A stretch of 12,521 nucleotides of DNA from Patescibacteria group bacterium (GTDB taxonomy: Bacteria > Patescibacteriota > Gracilibacteria > UBA1369 > PNNO01). Shown in pieces: positions 12,390 to 12,521 of the stretch. Positions within the stretch are counted from its first letter, which is position 1; each line of letters begins with the position of its first letter. The notes under the pieces were generated by a model. The model made no database searches and was not told where the DNA came from. It saw only the letters and a program-made list of their open reading frames with translations. Position numbers and translations under genes: made by a program. The stretch lies in NCBI GenBank assembly GCA_024275695.1, contig JAJRYP010000030.1, forward strand, positions 1 through 12,521, written 5' to 3'.

Positions 12390-12521
12390 TTAGTAAATGA
12401 TTTCTCCCGGACTATATTTGTCGAGATTCTCTTCTCCGATCTTATTTATCAATTCATCGATAACTTGATCGAATTTTACTATTTCCTGACTCCCTTTTTC
12501 CATATCTCTAATAATAATTGT
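12390..12521 (-). CDS. hisS: C-terminal end of an aminoacyl-tRNA synthetase, most likely histidyl-tRNA synthetase (partial)
   Basis: The frame is open from the window edge to a TAA at 12392-12390, giving 43 residues. It starts TIIIRDMEKGSQEIVKFDQV and continues IDELINKIGEEN. This aligns without gaps to the last strand and helix of the HisRS anticodon-binding domain, where E. coli has VVKDLRSGEQTAV followed by a helix ending in LLG. The shared Asp, Gly, Gln and Val positions carry the call. A short extra tail (LDKYSPGEIIY) follows. Glycyl- and threonyl-tRNA synthetases end in a similar fold, so the enzyme identity is likely rather than certain. The catalytic domain lies outside the window. The 72-base gap to the next gene carries that gene's promoter, and no terminator is obvious. 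Confidence 0.65.
   Translation of the reverse strand, partial: TIIIRDMEKGSQEIVKFDQVIDELINKIGEENLDKYSPGEIIY

Overview
The window looks like a piece of chromosome from a bacterium of the Candidate Phyla Radiation (Patescibacteria), possibly near Peregrinibacteria or Gracilibacteria. This is inferred from low GC, compact gene packing, divergent but recognisable housekeeping proteins, a DHH phosphoesterase with a CPR-style insertion, an SLH-domain surface protein, and the absence of Shine-Dalgarno sites. TGA works as a stop (for example the ATGA overlap at 932-935), so this is not one of the lineages that read UGA as glycine. No search was run; the placement is a judgement from sequence features.

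Layout, left to right. Positions 183-1579 (+) hold an AT-rich, ATGA-coupled pair: a GNAT acetyltransferase and a HAD phosphatase. They converge through a shared hairpin terminator on rplJ-rplL (-), which encode ribosomal stalk proteins L10 and L7/L12. The stalk operon has its own promoter, a recognisable L10 leader RNA and an attenuator hairpin. A 111-aa unknown gene (-) lies upstream and is divergent from miaA-recJ (+), with two interleaved promoters between them. A second DHH-family phosphoesterase (+) follows, with its own fully consensus sigma70 promoter, which moves its start to a GTG at 6188. It converges on yebC (-). Upstream of yebC is a RelE-type toxin with its antitoxin (-), whose promoter lies inside a 7-bp inverted repeat.

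Positions 9012-12521 (-) form a cell-envelope block: an anticodon-domain fragment that fits histidyl-tRNA synthetase at the window edge, then a promoter, a membrane-anchored DsbA-like thiol oxidoreductase, lgt (lipoprotein diacylglyceryl transferase), a secreted protein with three SLH domains, and a very small lipoprotein gene. The order suggests one transcription unit for envelope protein maturation: disulfide chemistry, lipid attachment, and two exported products, one of which would be an Lgt substrate.

I see no CRISPR array, transposon, prophage gene, tRNA or rRNA. The most interesting items are the L10 leader with a competing antiterminator pairing, the unannotated small lipoprotein with an in-frame stop and a proline-rich continuation, the DsbA protein with an apparent cysteine-less second thioredoxin-like domain, and the lack of Shine-Dalgarno sites at every gene start.
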